Shown in pieces: positions 12,876-19,850 of a stretch of DNA of 19,850 bases. Position numbers and translations under genes: made by a program. Under the pieces are notes generated by a model. It had not been told where the DNA came from. It saw only the letters and a list, made by a program, of their open reading frames with translations, and did no database searches. The stretch is taken from positions 1-19,850 of the forward strand of contig CAZVAR010000064.1 of the NCBI GenBank assembly GCA_964625225.1, read 5' to 3'. Source of the DNA: CAZVAR01 sp964625225. GTDB lineage: Bacteria; Pseudomonadota; Alphaproteobacteria; JAJUGE01. Positions within the stretch are counted from its first letter, which is position 1, and each line of letters begins with the position of its first letter.

Positions 12876-12884
12876 ATCAGCCGG
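12868..12884. terminator. Dyad spanning two convergent stop codons
   Basis: CCGGCT (12868-12873) and AGCCGG (12879-12884) with a 5-base loop. The TAG of the VOC gene and the TGA of proC, one base apart, both lie in the dyad. There is no U-tract, so its action as a bidirectional terminator is only possible. Confidence 0.35.
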
Positions 12885-13701
12885 CAAGCTCGCGCGAGCG
12901 AGCCGCCGCGGCGGCGACCGCCCGCTCCAGGAGGGGCGCGAGCCCGTCCGGCGCCATCAGCACTTCCAACGCGGCCGCCGTCGTACCACCGGGACTGGTG
13001 ACATTGCGGCGAAGCGTCTCCGGATCGTCCTTCGACTGCCGCGCGAGCTCGCCTGCGCCGATCACGGTGGCCCGCGCCAGCTGGGCGGCGAGGGCGCGCG
13101 GCAGGCCGGCGCGCTCGCCAGCCGCGGCAAGACATTCGATCAACAGAAAGACGTAGGCCGGGCCACTGCCGGATACGGCGGTGACCGCATCCATCAGCGC
13201 CTCGTCCCCGACCCATGCCGTCTCGCCCACGGCATCGAGAAGCGTCTGGCAGACCGCCATCTGGTCGGCACCGACATTGGGACCGCCGTAGAGGACGGTC
13301 ATGCCACGACCGACCGCGGCGGGCGTGTTCGGCATGGCGCGGACGACGGCCGCCTGGGACCCGAGATGGCGCGCGAAATAGGCCACGGGCTTGCCGGCGG
13401 CAATCGAGAGGAACACGGTCTGCGGACGTACGAAGCGCCGATAGCCCGGCACGACCTCGTCCATCCCCTGCGGCTTGACGGCGAAAACGACGACGTCCGG
13501 CCGGAAATGCTCGGCCACGCCATCCAGTGCCTTGCTCAGATACACGCCCGGACGGTTGCGGAACGGCGCCACCGCCCTGGCTGACGGCTCGACCACCACC
13601 GTCTCACCCGGGATGCCACGGTCGAGCCAACCGGTCAGCATGGCCCCGCCCATCTTCCCGCAGCCGACCAGGAGAAGCTTCGGCTTCATCGCTGCGGTCA
13701 C
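12877..13701 (-). CDS. proC: Pyrroline-5-carboxylate reductase
   Basis: A cytoplasmic enzyme reducing 1-pyrroline-5-carboxylate to L-proline with NAD(P)H, the last step of proline synthesis. The Rossmann motif LLLVGCGKMGGAML is at the N-terminus. AVKPQ and MPNTPAAVGRGMTVL mark the middle, and the C-terminal helical domain carries the signature segments AVSGSGPAYVFLLIE and TSPGGTTAAALEVL with the active-site Thr. Length (274 or 270 residues) is normal. Start choice is uncertain: GTG 13701 overlaps the upstream stop as GTGA, while ATG 13689 matches homologues better; neither has an ideal SD. It forms an operon with the upstream YbjN gene. Confidence 0.94.
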   Translation of the reverse strand: MTAAMKPKLLLVGCGKMGGAMLTGWLDRGIPGETVVVEPSARAVAPFRNRPGVYLSKALDGVAEHFRPDVVVFAVKPQGMDEVVPGYRRFVRPQTVFLSIAAGKPVAYFARHLGSQAAVVRAMPNTPAAVGRGMTVLYGGPNVGADQMAVCQTLLDAVGETAWVGDEALMDAVTAVSGSGPAYVFLLIECLAAAGERAGLPRALAAQLARATVIGAGELARQSKDDPETLRRNVTSPGGTTAAALEVLMAPDGLAPLLERAVAAAAARSRELAG

Positions 13702-14201
13702 GCCTCGCCGATCGGGTCGATGATCGCCGCGGCGACCGCTTCCTGCGCCGACTTACCGCCCCAGATGACGAGCTGGAATGCCGGATAGAACCGGTCGCAC
13801 TCGCTGAGCGCGATATCGACCAGATCCTCGAGCTGCTCGACGCTCGCACCCCGTGCACCGCGCAGCAGCACCGCGTGACGGAAAGTGAGCAAATTGTCGT
13901 CGGTCGCGCAGCTGAAATGGCCGAGCCATAGCTTGTCGTTGACCGACGCGAGCAGCTCGTGGACGGCGCCACGCTGTTCCGCCGGGACCCGCATCTCACA
14001 GGCGCAGCAGAACTGCATGACGCTCATCTCTTCGCGCCAGACGAAGTACAGGCTGTAATCGGACCACCGGCCAGCGATCTCGACCACCATTTCCTCCTGG
14101 CTCGTGCGGTCGAACGCCCAATCGTTGGACGACACGATCTCTTCCACGAGGTCGAGAGGATTGGCGGGCGCGGCAACGATTTCCGGGGCGAAACCCGTCA
14201 T
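13698..14201 (-). CDS. YbjN domain-containing protein
   Basis: A 167-residue protein with the YbjN fold, related to type III secretion chaperones. Recognisable parts are the acidic N-terminus PLDLVEEIVSSNDWAFDRTS, the strand pair WSDYSLYFVWREEMSVMQFCC, NDKLWLGHFSC and the C-terminal LSECDRFYPAFQLVIWGG. In alphaproteobacteria this gene stands beside proC and its role is unknown; in E. coli YbjN affects stress tolerance when overproduced. ATG 14201 is favoured because AGGGG precedes it; the longer frame to 14225 begins with GTG and lacks an SD. Its stop overlaps the proC start. The 224 bases upstream contain an AT-rich patch (about 14365-14400) that may hold the promoter, but I see no strong -35/-10 pair. 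Confidence 0.88.
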   Translation of the reverse strand: MTGFAPEIVAAPANPLDLVEEIVSSNDWAFDRTSQEEMVVEIAGRWSDYSLYFVWREEMSVMQFCCACEMRVPAEQRGAVHELLASVNDKLWLGHFSCATDDNLLTFRHAVLLRGARGASVEQLEDLVDIALSECDRFYPAFQLVIWGGKSAQEAVAAAIIDPIGEA

Positions 14202-14425
14202 TCTGTCCCCTTCCCGGAGCGACACTGGGACGGGCGCCGAGGGCCGTCCTGTGCCGTCATCTATAGTTCCGTGGCGCCGGCACGATCCCGTAATCGCCGA
14301 GGACTACCACACCACCTACGGCACCGTGCCAAAAGCCGACTCCCGGCGCAAGCGGGCATCGAAAGAAATAAAGCGTAAGCCTGTTAATATACTCACAATT
14401 CGGGCCAATGCCGGCCCCGCCGCTT

Positions 14426-14710
14426 CTATTCGGTCCTCGGCACGGGCGGCTGCTGCCGCTGCATTTCGAGGAGAGCCGCTTCTAGCGCCTCGACCCGCGC
14501 GGCAAGCGCTTCCTGCTCGGCCCGGGCCTTCGCGGCCATCTCCCGAACCGCCTCGAACTCCTCGCGCGGAACCAGATCCATGTCGCTCATCATGCGCTGA
14601 AGCCGGTCCCGTACCATCGCCTCCAGCTCGTTGCGCAGGCCGGCGGCGGCACCGAGCGCCCCACCGGCAACCCGGGCGATATCGTCGAAGAAACGGCTGC
14701 TCGTTTGCAT
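14426..14710 (-). CDS. ubiK: Ubiquinone biosynthesis accessory factor UbiK family
   Basis: A 94-residue coiled-coil protein (the BMFP/YqiC family). In E. coli UbiK binds UbiJ and helps ubiquinone synthesis under aerobic conditions. The N-terminal amphipathic part RFFDDIARVAGGALGAAAGL is typical, followed by ELEAMVRDRLQRMMSDMDLV, and the C-terminal helix (about 50-85, AKARAEQEALAARVEALEAAL) is a trimeric coiled coil. The ATG at 14710 has GGGAG 8 bases upstream. It diverges from hldD with 100 bases between starts. Family clear; the biosynthetic role here is inferred. Confidence 0.9.
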   Translation of the reverse strand: MQTSSRFFDDIARVAGGALGAAAGLRNELEAMVRDRLQRMMSDMDLVPREEFEAVREMAAKARAEQEALAARVEALEAALLEMQRQQPPVPRTE

Positions 14711-14810
14711 GTGGACGGCTCCCGCATTAGCTTGACCGCGGATTATGGGAACTCGGTCGCATGGAAACAACGGCGACGGACTATTTTCGTGCCCGGGAGA
14801 GGCGCCGGCG

Positions 14811-15794
14811 ATGATCGTCGTGACCGGCGGCGCCGGCTTCATAGGCTCGAATCTGGTGGCCGGCCTCGAACAAAGAGAGGCCCGCGACGTGGTGGTCTGC
14901 GACCGGCTCGGTCGCGAAGGCAAATGGCGCAATCTGGCCGGCCGGGAGATCGCCGACATCATTCGGCCCGAGGATCTGATGCGTTTCCTCGACCGGCACG
15001 AGGCGGCGATCGAAGCGATCTTTCACATGGGGGCGATCTCGGCCACGACGGAGACCGATGCGGATCTGCTGGTCGAGAACAATGTCCGGCCGACACTCGA
15101 ACTCTGGGAGTGGTGTACCCGGCACGGACGCCGGCTGATCTATGCCTCCTCCGCCGCCACCTACGGCAACGGGGAGCAGGGGTTCGACGACGATCCCTCG
15201 CCCGAGGCGCTCGCCCGGCTCACGCCGCTCAACGCCTATGCGTGGAGCAAGCATCTGGTCGACCGCCGGTTCGCCCGGCTGGTAGCGCGCGGCACGGCCC
15301 GGCCGCCGCAGTGGGTCGGGCTGAAGTTCTTCAACGTCTACGGCCCGAACGAAGGGCACAAGGGGCCGATGCGAAGCGTGGCGCTGCAGATATACGAGCG
15401 CGTCACGGCGGGCGAGCCGGCGCGGCTGTTCCGGTCGCACAATCCCGCCTACCCCGACGGCGGCCAGCGCCGCGACTTCGTCTGGGTCGGCGATTGCGTC
15501 GCCGTCATGCTCTGGTTGCTCGACCACCCGGAGACGAGCGGACTGTTCAACGTCGGGACCGGGAAGGCGCGCAGCTTCGCCGACCTGGCCCACGCCGTCT
15601 TCGCCGCCCTGGAGGTGCCGCCGCGGATCGAGTTCATCGATACTCCGGCGGAGATCCGGGACAAGTATCAATATCACACCGAGGCGCGGATCGAGCGGCT
15701 GCGCGCGGCCGGCTACCGCCACCCGTTCACGGAGTTGGAGGAAGGCGTGCGGCGCTACGTTCAGGACCACCTCGGCGCAGGGCACCATCGCTGA
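14811..15794 (+). CDS. hldD: ADP-L-glycero-D-manno-heptose 6-epimerase
   Basis: A 327-residue short-chain dehydrogenase/reductase-type epimerase that inverts C6 of ADP-D-glycero-D-manno-heptose, giving the heptose of the LPS inner core. The NADP-binding motif VTGGAGFIGSN opens the protein. FHMGAISATTETD (71-83) is diagnostic for HldD, as are SSAATYG (113-119), catalytic Y143 and K147 in YAWSK, and KFFNVYGPNE with MRSVALQIY later. The start follows GGGAGAGG closely. It heads a run of six or more plus-strand genes, mostly for the envelope. Length matches the E. coli enzyme (about 310) with a slight extension. Confidence 0.94.
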   Translation: MIVVTGGAGFIGSNLVAGLEQREARDVVVCDRLGREGKWRNLAGREIADIIRPEDLMRFLDRHEAAIEAIFHMGAISATTETDADLLVENNVRPTLELWEWCTRHGRRLIYASSAATYGNGEQGFDDDPSPEALARLTPLNAYAWSKHLVDRRFARLVARGTARPPQWVGLKFFNVYGPNEGHKGPMRSVALQIYERVTAGEPARLFRSHNPAYPDGGQRRDFVWVGDCVAVMLWLLDHPETSGLFNVGTGKARSFADLAHAVFAALEVPPRIEFIDTPAEIRDKYQYHTEARIERLRAAGYRHPFTELEEGVRRYVQDHLGAGHHR

Positions 15795-15797
15795 CGC

Positions 15798-16604
15798 ATG
15801 CTGTTCGCCATTCCCTTCCCTGCGATCGATCCGGTCCTGATCGAGATCGGCCCGTTCGCGATCCGCTGGTACGCCCTTGCCTATATCGTCGGGCTGCTGC
15901 TCGGCTGGCGGTACGCGCGCTGGCTCGCGGCCTTGCCGCCACCGGTCATGCGGCGCGAGCAGGTGGACGATCTCCTCGTATGGATCACGCTGGGCGTCAT
16001 TCTCGGCGGGCGGCTGGGCTACGTGCTGTTCTACAAGCCGGGTTACTATCTGTTCCACCCGCTCGAGGCGCTGGCGGTCTGGCACGGCGGCATGTCCTTC
16101 CACGGCGGACTGATCGGCGTCCTGCTGGCGGGCTATCTGTTTGCCCGCAGGGAGGGGCTGCACCCCTTGCGCGTCGGCGACGTGGTCGCCTGTGCGACGC
16201 CGATCGGCCTCTTTCTCGGACGCATCGCGAACTTCATCAACGGCGAGCTGTTCGGCCGGGTGACGGACGTGCCCTGGGCGGTAACGTTCCCCCAGGGCGG
16301 ATCCTTGCCGCGCCACCCGAGCCAGATTTACGAGGCGGTGCTGGAGGGCGTGGTGCTCTTCCTCCTTCTGTTCCTGTGCGCCCGCTCGGAGGCGATGCGC
16401 GCCCGGCCGGGGCTGCTGGGCGGACTCTTTCTGGCGGGGTACGGCGTCGCCCGCATCGTCGCCGAGCTGTTCCGCGAGCCGGATGCCCATCTCGGCTTCC
16501 TGGTCGGCGGCGTCACGATGGGCCAGATCCTGTCGCTCCCGGTGCTCGTGCTCGGGCTGTTCCTGATCGTGCGGGCACGACCGCTGCAGTCGCGTCCGGC
16601 ATGA
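15798..16604 (+). CDS. lgt: Prolipoprotein diacylglyceryl transferase
   Basis: A 268-residue inner-membrane enzyme, the first step of lipoprotein maturation: it moves a diacylglyceryl group from phosphatidylglycerol to the lipobox cysteine. About seven membrane segments are visible. HGGMSFHGG (96-104) and the signature GRIANFINGELFGR (141-154) give H102, R142, N145 and E150, one residue offset from the E. coli essential residues H103, R143, N146, E151. The ATG is 3 bases after hldD's stop; the stop overlaps the next ATG (ATGA). Several lipoproteins in this window (the lipo-cytochromes and the 18573 protein) would be its substrates. Confidence 0.95.
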   Translation: MLFAIPFPAIDPVLIEIGPFAIRWYALAYIVGLLLGWRYARWLAALPPPVMRREQVDDLLVWITLGVILGGRLGYVLFYKPGYYLFHPLEALAVWHGGMSFHGGLIGVLLAGYLFARREGLHPLRVGDVVACATPIGLFLGRIANFINGELFGRVTDVPWAVTFPQGGSLPRHPSQIYEAVLEGVVLFLLLFLCARSEAMRARPGLLGGLFLAGYGVARIVAELFREPDAHLGFLVGGVTMGQILSLPVLVLGLFLIVRARPLQSRPA

Positions 16605-17728
16605 CGACACCGCTCGCGGAGCGGCTGCGGGCACGGATCGCCCTGGAGGGGCCGATCACCGTGGCGGCCTTCATGGCGGAAGCCCTCGCCCATCCCGCAC
16701 ACGGCTATTACATGCGCGGCGACCCTTTCGGTCGCGGCGGCGACTTCACGACGGCGCCGGAGATCAGCCAGACCTTCGGCGAGCTGATCGGCCTCTGGTG
16801 CGCCGACCTCTGGCAGCGCGCCGGCGGGCCCGCGCCGTTCCGTTGGATCGAGCTCGGCCCCGGCCGCGGCACCCTGATGGCGGACGCCTGGCGCGCGGCC
16901 CGGATGCTGCCGGAGTTCCGGTCGGCGGCGCAGGTGCATCTGGTCGAGATCAGCCCGACACTGCGGGAGCTGCAGCGGCGGACGCTGGCGGCCGGCGGCC
17001 TGACGGATGTCACCTGGCATCACAGCCTCGCCGACGTGCCGGCCGGGCCGTTTCTGCTGATCGCGAACGAACTGTTCGACGCCCTGCCGATCCGGCAGTT
17101 CGTCAAAACCGAGCGGGGCTGGCGTGAACGCCTGATCGCCGCCGGGGAGGACGGATTCCGCTTCGTGCTGGCCGCCGGCGAGGCGCCGCTCGCAGCGCTG
17201 CTGCCGGACGCGATCCGGGCCGCACCGGTCGGCAGCGTCGGCGAGATCTGCCCGGCGGCGATATCGCTGGCCGCCGAGATCGGCCGGCGCGCCGCCGCCG
17301 GCCCCGGCGCCGCGCTGATCGTGGATTACGGTCCCGCCGAGAGCGGTCCGGGCGACACGTTGCAAGCCGTCCGCCGGCACCGTCGGCACGACCCGCTCGC
17401 TGACCCGGGCAGCGCTGACCTGACCGCCCATGTCGATTTCGCGACGATCGCGCGCGCCGCCCGCGAGGCCGGAGCCTGCGTCCACGGTCCGGTCACTCAG
17501 GGTGACTTCCTCCGGCGGCTGGGGATCGAGGCACGGGCCGATGCCCTGCTCCGGCGGGCGACACCGGAGCAGGCGGCGGCGATCCGAAGCGGCTGCGACC
17601 GCTTGATCGCGGCCGACGGAATGGGCACCTTGTTCAAGGCCCTGGCCGTGACCCATCCGGCGTTTCCGCCACCGGCCGGCTTCGACCGCCCCTGCCAGCC
17701 TGCGACCCGAGGACGGCCCCGCGCGTGA
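16601..17728 (+). CDS. MidA/NDUFAF7-family SAM-dependent methyltransferase
   Basis: A 375-residue class I methyltransferase (DUF185). In mitochondria NDUFAF7 methylates an arginine of complex I subunit NDUFS2, and the alphaproteobacterial members are probably equivalent, although this is not shown. The diagnostic N-terminal block is GDFTTAPEISQTFGELIG (47-64). The SAM loop is ELGPGRGTL (84-92), then EISPTLRE, and NELFDALPIRQF (about 163-174). Further on ALIVDYG is conserved. The last 25 residues are Pro-rich. A frame that stays open well upstream does not imply fusion with lgt or hldD: the ATG at 16601 overlaps the lgt stop. The GTG of pgeF overlaps its stop as GTGA. Confidence 0.92.
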   Translation: MTTPLAERLRARIALEGPITVAAFMAEALAHPAHGYYMRGDPFGRGGDFTTAPEISQTFGELIGLWCADLWQRAGGPAPFRWIELGPGRGTLMADAWRAARMLPEFRSAAQVHLVEISPTLRELQRRTLAAGGLTDVTWHHSLADVPAGPFLLIANELFDALPIRQFVKTERGWRERLIAAGEDGFRFVLAAGEAPLAALLPDAIRAAPVGSVGEICPAAISLAAEIGRRAAAGPGAALIVDYGPAESGPGDTLQAVRRHRRHDPLADPGSADLTAHVDFATIARAAREAGACVHGPVTQGDFLRRLGIEARADALLRRATPEQAAAIRSGCDRLIAADGMGTLFKALAVTHPAFPPPAGFDRPCQPATRGRPRA

Positions 17729-18486
17729 TCACGATCGCACCGCTCGACGGCATTCCGCGGCTCCGCCACGCCTTCTTCACACGAGACGGAGGCGTCAGCC
17801 AAGGAATCTACGCATCCCTGAACTGCGGCTTCGGCTCCGGCGACGCGCCGGAGGCGGTCACGGAGAACCGGGCGCGTGCCATGGCCATGCTGGATTGCCC
17901 GGCGGAAGCGCTGACCACGGCCTACCAGGTCCACAGCCGGCGCGTCGCCACGGTCGAACGCCCCTGGTCGCGCCAGGATGCGCCGCAGGTCGACGGCCTG
18001 GTGACCGATCGGCCCGGGATCGTCCTCGGAGTGCTGACCGCCGACTGCGCGCCCGTCCTGTTCGCGGATCCGGAAGCCCGGGTGATCGGCGCCGCGCATG
18101 CCGGCTGGCGCGGCGCCCGCGACGGGGTCCTGGAGGAGACCATCGCCGCCATGCGCAGCCTGGGCGCGGAGCCGTCGCGGACCGTAGCGGCGATCGGCCC
18201 GACGATCGGGCCGGACTCCTACGAGGTCGGACCGGAGTTTCCGCACCACTTCCGCGACCGCGCCGACGCGGCCTTCTTCCGCCCGGCGGCGCGGGAAGGC
18301 CATCACCTGTTCGACCTGCCCGGCTATGTCGCGCACCGGCTGCGCCGGCTCGGCATCGCGCAGATCGCTGCCCTCGGTGCCGACACCTGCCGAGACGACG
18401 GCCGGTTCTTCAGCTACCGGCGAAGCCGCCATCGCGGGGAGCCCAGCTACGGCCGCGGGCTCTCGGCGATCGTCCTCGAAGCCTGA
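17725..18486 (+). CDS. pgeF: Peptidoglycan editing factor PgeF (YfiH/laccase-domain family)
   Basis: A 253-residue cytoplasmic protein. In E. coli PgeF (YfiH) hydrolyses UDP-MurNAc carrying L-Ser in place of L-Ala, which keeps the stem peptide correct; relatives are annotated as polyphenol oxidase or purine nucleosidase-like. The zinc/metal site is H70 (YQVHS), C108 (TADCAP) and H125 (AHAGWRG). GGVSQGIYASLN near the N-terminus and GPTIGPDSYEVGPEF are typical. GTG start, overlapping the previous stop as GTGA. The C-terminal FSYRRSRHRGEPSYGRGLSAI is complete. Confidence 0.93.
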   Translation: MITIAPLDGIPRLRHAFFTRDGGVSQGIYASLNCGFGSGDAPEAVTENRARAMAMLDCPAEALTTAYQVHSRRVATVERPWSRQDAPQVDGLVTDRPGIVLGVLTADCAPVLFADPEARVIGAAHAGWRGARDGVLEETIAAMRSLGAEPSRTVAAIGPTIGPDSYEVGPEFPHHFRDRADAAFFRPAAREGHHLFDLPGYVAHRLRRLGIAQIAALGADTCRDDGRFFSYRRSRHRGEPSYGRGLSAIVLEA

Positions 18487-18496
18487 CGGGACCGCG

Positions 18497-18565
18497 ATGC
18501 CGCATCTCATCTTCTTCTCCGCCTTCCTGCTGCTCGGACTGATGGCGAGCTGCGCGCTGATCTGA
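18497..18565 (+). CDS. Possible 22-residue hydrophobic peptide
   Basis: An ORF of 22 residues, almost all hydrophobic (MPHLIFFSAFLLLGLMASCALI), in the 86 bases between pgeF and the lipoprotein gene. A GGGA sits 5-6 bases before the ATG, and its stop lies 7 bases before the next ATG, with the SD of the next gene next to the stop. It could be a small membrane peptide, a mini-lipopeptide (MASC is a weak lipobox) or a coupling leader. No family is recognised. Confidence 0.4.
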   Translation: MPHLIFFSAFLLLGLMASCALI

Positions 18566-18572
18566 GGCGCCG

Positions 18573-19487
18573 ATGCCGACGGCCCGTTGCGTGGTTCTGA
18601 CGGCGCTCGCGCTGCTCGCGGCGGCCTGCCAGCCGCCGCCGCGGCCTTTCGCCAGCTACGAGGCCAATCCGCTGCTGGAAGTCCCCGAGAGCGCCGGCGT
18701 GGTCGTGGAACCGATCACCGGTCTGCCGCCGGACGCCGAGGGTGCGCTGCGGCACGCCGTGATCGCCTCCCTGCAGAACGCCGGGATCCTGGCGAGCGAC
18801 GGCCCCGGCAACCGCGCCAGTTTCCGGCTGAACGGCGTCGGCGAGGTCGCGCCGACAAGGCCGGGAGCACCGCTGCGGGCCTATGTAACATGGGAGCTGA
18901 CCGACGCCGAAGGGCGGCAGCTGACCAGCTTCACGAGCACGCCGGAACTGCGGCCCGAGCAAGGCCTCGCCCAGGACCAGCGCACGCTCGCGAACATCGT
19001 CCGCCGCGTCTCCGAAAGCCTCGAAATCAGCCGGACCGCCCGAGCGCCGGCCGACGCGCCGGTCGGACGCGCGACGCCGCCGATCACGGTCCTGCCGGTC
19101 GAGGGCGCGCCGGGCGACGGGCGCGAAGCGCTGGCGCGCGCGCTCACGGTGATGCTGCGCAACTACGGCCTTCGGGTTTCCGACACCGTCGATGCCGACG
19201 GCATGCTCGTCTACGGCGACGTCGCAGTGACACCGGTCGGACCCGATGCCGAGCGGATCGACATGAGCTGGGCGCTGCGCTGGCCGGACGGACGCGAAGT
19301 GGGCCGGGTCACCCAGTCCAACACCATCCCGGCCGGCCTCGTGCGCCGCGAGTGGGGCCCGATCGCAACCGCCGCCGCCGAGGGGGCCGCCGCCGGCATC
19401 GCGCAGCTGGTCCGGGAGGCAGCCGTGCGCTCCGACGGCGCGGTTGCAGCCCCGCCGAACCGGGTTTACAGCGCCGGACCCCGTTGA
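18573..19487 (+). CDS. Two-repeat periplasmic lipoprotein of unknown function
   Basis: A 304-residue protein with a lipoprotein signal ending in LAAAC (C19). Two similar halves are visible: residues 43-72 (VVVEPITGLPPDAEGALRH and the following helix) match 171-200 (ITVLPVEGAPGDGREALAR and its helix), and each is followed about 35-40 residues later by a tryptophan-strand (WELTDAEGRQL and WALRWPDGREV). So an alpha/beta domain is duplicated, with a linker of about 45 residues. No catalytic motif is recognised. ATG 18573 has GAGG 5 bases upstream. It is the last gene before prs and may be co-transcribed with pgeF. Confidence 0.82.
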   Translation: MPTARCVVLTALALLAAACQPPPRPFASYEANPLLEVPESAGVVVEPITGLPPDAEGALRHAVIASLQNAGILASDGPGNRASFRLNGVGEVAPTRPGAPLRAYVTWELTDAEGRQLTSFTSTPELRPEQGLAQDQRTLANIVRRVSESLEISRTARAPADAPVGRATPPITVLPVEGAPGDGREALARALTVMLRNYGLRVSDTVDADGMLVYGDVAVTPVGPDAERIDMSWALRWPDGREVGRVTQSNTIPAGLVRREWGPIATAAAEGAAAGIAQLVREAAVRSDGAVAAPPNRVYSAGPR

Positions 19488-19606
19488 TATGTTCCGCCGC
19501 GCTCGGTTCATGCCGAAACGAGCATCCCATGGCAGCACCGATCTGGGAGCTCCGCGCCGACCGCCGCCCTAGCAGCGTTCCGGGGGCGGCTGCGGGGGAA
19601 CGTTGC

Positions 19607-19850
19607 ATGAAGATCCTGTCCGGCAACAGCAATCGCCCGCTCGCCGCGGCGATCAGCGCCTATCTCAACCTGCCGATGACGGCGGCGACGATCCGGCGGT
19701 TCTCGGACATGGAAGTGTTCGTCGAGATCGAGGAGAACGTCCGGGGCGAGGACGTCTTCGTGATCCAGTCGACCTCCTATCCGGCCAACGACAATCTGAT
19801 GGAGCTGCTGGTCACGCTGGACGCGCTGCGGCGAGGCTCGGCCCGGCGCG
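19607..19850 (+). CDS. prs: Ribose-phosphate pyrophosphokinase, N-terminal part (runs off the right edge)
   Basis: The first 81 residues of PRPP synthetase, which makes phosphoribosyl pyrophosphate from ribose 5-phosphate and ATP for nucleotide, His and Trp synthesis. MKILSGNSNRPLAAAI, RRFSDMEVFVEIEENVRG and DVFVIQSTSYPANDNLMELL are family hallmarks. The ATG follows GGGGGAA by about 6 bases, and a GCAGC/GCTGC hairpin (19572-19593) is directly before that SD. The 119-base gap after the lipoprotein gene suggests its own promoter, though no clear -35/-10 pair is seen. Confidence 0.95.
   Translation, partial: MKILSGNSNRPLAAAISAYLNLPMTAATIRRFSDMEVFVEIEENVRGEDVFVIQSTSYPANDNLMELLVTLDALRRGSARR

Noticed and set aside
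14202..14425. A gene in the gap between ybjN-like and ubiK genes
   Set aside because: No frame has a credible start, SD or protein-like composition. The gap has an AT-rich patch and only weak short hairpins.
14748..14780. GGAAC upstream of hldD as another EcfG promoter
   Set aside because: No CGTT or GGTT follows at 16 or 17 bases.
14781..16634. A 617-codon minus-strand frame opposite hldD and lgt
   Set aside because: It mirrors two well-recognised genes and has the composition of an antisense GC-rich frame.
14705..17728. A 1007-codon plus-strand frame through hldD, lgt and the methyltransferase
   Set aside because: Only its end encodes the methyltransferase. The rest is a GC-rich shadow frame of hldD and lgt, with Arg/Pro/Ala-rich sequence and no fold. 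It is not a fusion.

Overview
The window is high-GC chromosomal DNA from an alphaproteobacterium, most likely Rhodospirillales or a neighbouring order. Evidence for this is a GcrA cell-cycle regulator, a MarR/OmpR pair resembling PetP/PetR of Rhodobacter, an RpoH paralogue with alphaproteobacterial RpoH-type promoters, a ROSE-type RNA thermometer, a phasin with TGC-N3-GCA operators, and several promoters of the form GGAAC-N16-CGTT, the signature of the alphaproteobacterial general stress sigma factor EcfG. No rRNA, tRNA, CRISPR array, insertion sequence or phage gene was found.

Left part (1-5.7 kb), respiratory and stress island. On the minus strand a diheme lipoprotein cytochrome c, a small monoheme lipoprotein cytochrome c and the start of a heme-copper oxidase subunit I form a tight operon that runs off the left edge. 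A second diheme cytochrome c diverges from it, and a third cytochrome, a paralogue of the first, converges on the second with a 94-bp overlap. The divergent intergenic region holds two back-to-back perfect GGAAC-N16-CGTT elements. A third lies before the third cytochrome gene. Near matches (GGAAC-N16-GGTT) precede a 66-residue small protein and a duplicated PRC-barrel protein. The 440-bp stretch 4757-5196 holds the PRC-barrel promoter, a doubtful 68-codon ORF, and the RpoH-type promoter and ROSE leader of an Hsp20 gene. The whole block therefore looks wired to stress sigma factors, and an alternative oxidase with its own cytochromes appears to belong to the general stress response.

Middle part (5.8-14.2 kb), metabolism and regulation. 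It contains a branched-chain aminotransferase (minus); a petP-petR-histidine kinase operon (plus), then gcrA; a CsaA-like tRNA-binding protein, a phasin and a TetR regulator (minus); an rpoH paralogue with a VOC-family protein (plus); and proC with a YbjN-family protein (minus). Genes are packed tightly: several pairs overlap by ATGA or GTGA, and convergent stops overlap or nearly touch.

Right part (14.4 kb to the end), envelope and quinone functions. UbiK (minus) diverges from a plus-strand run: hldD (LPS heptose), lgt (lipoprotein acylation), a MidA/NDUFAF7 methyltransferase, pgeF (peptidoglycan editing), a possible 22-residue hydrophobic peptide, a two-repeat lipoprotein, and the start of prs (PRPP synthetase), which runs off the right edge.
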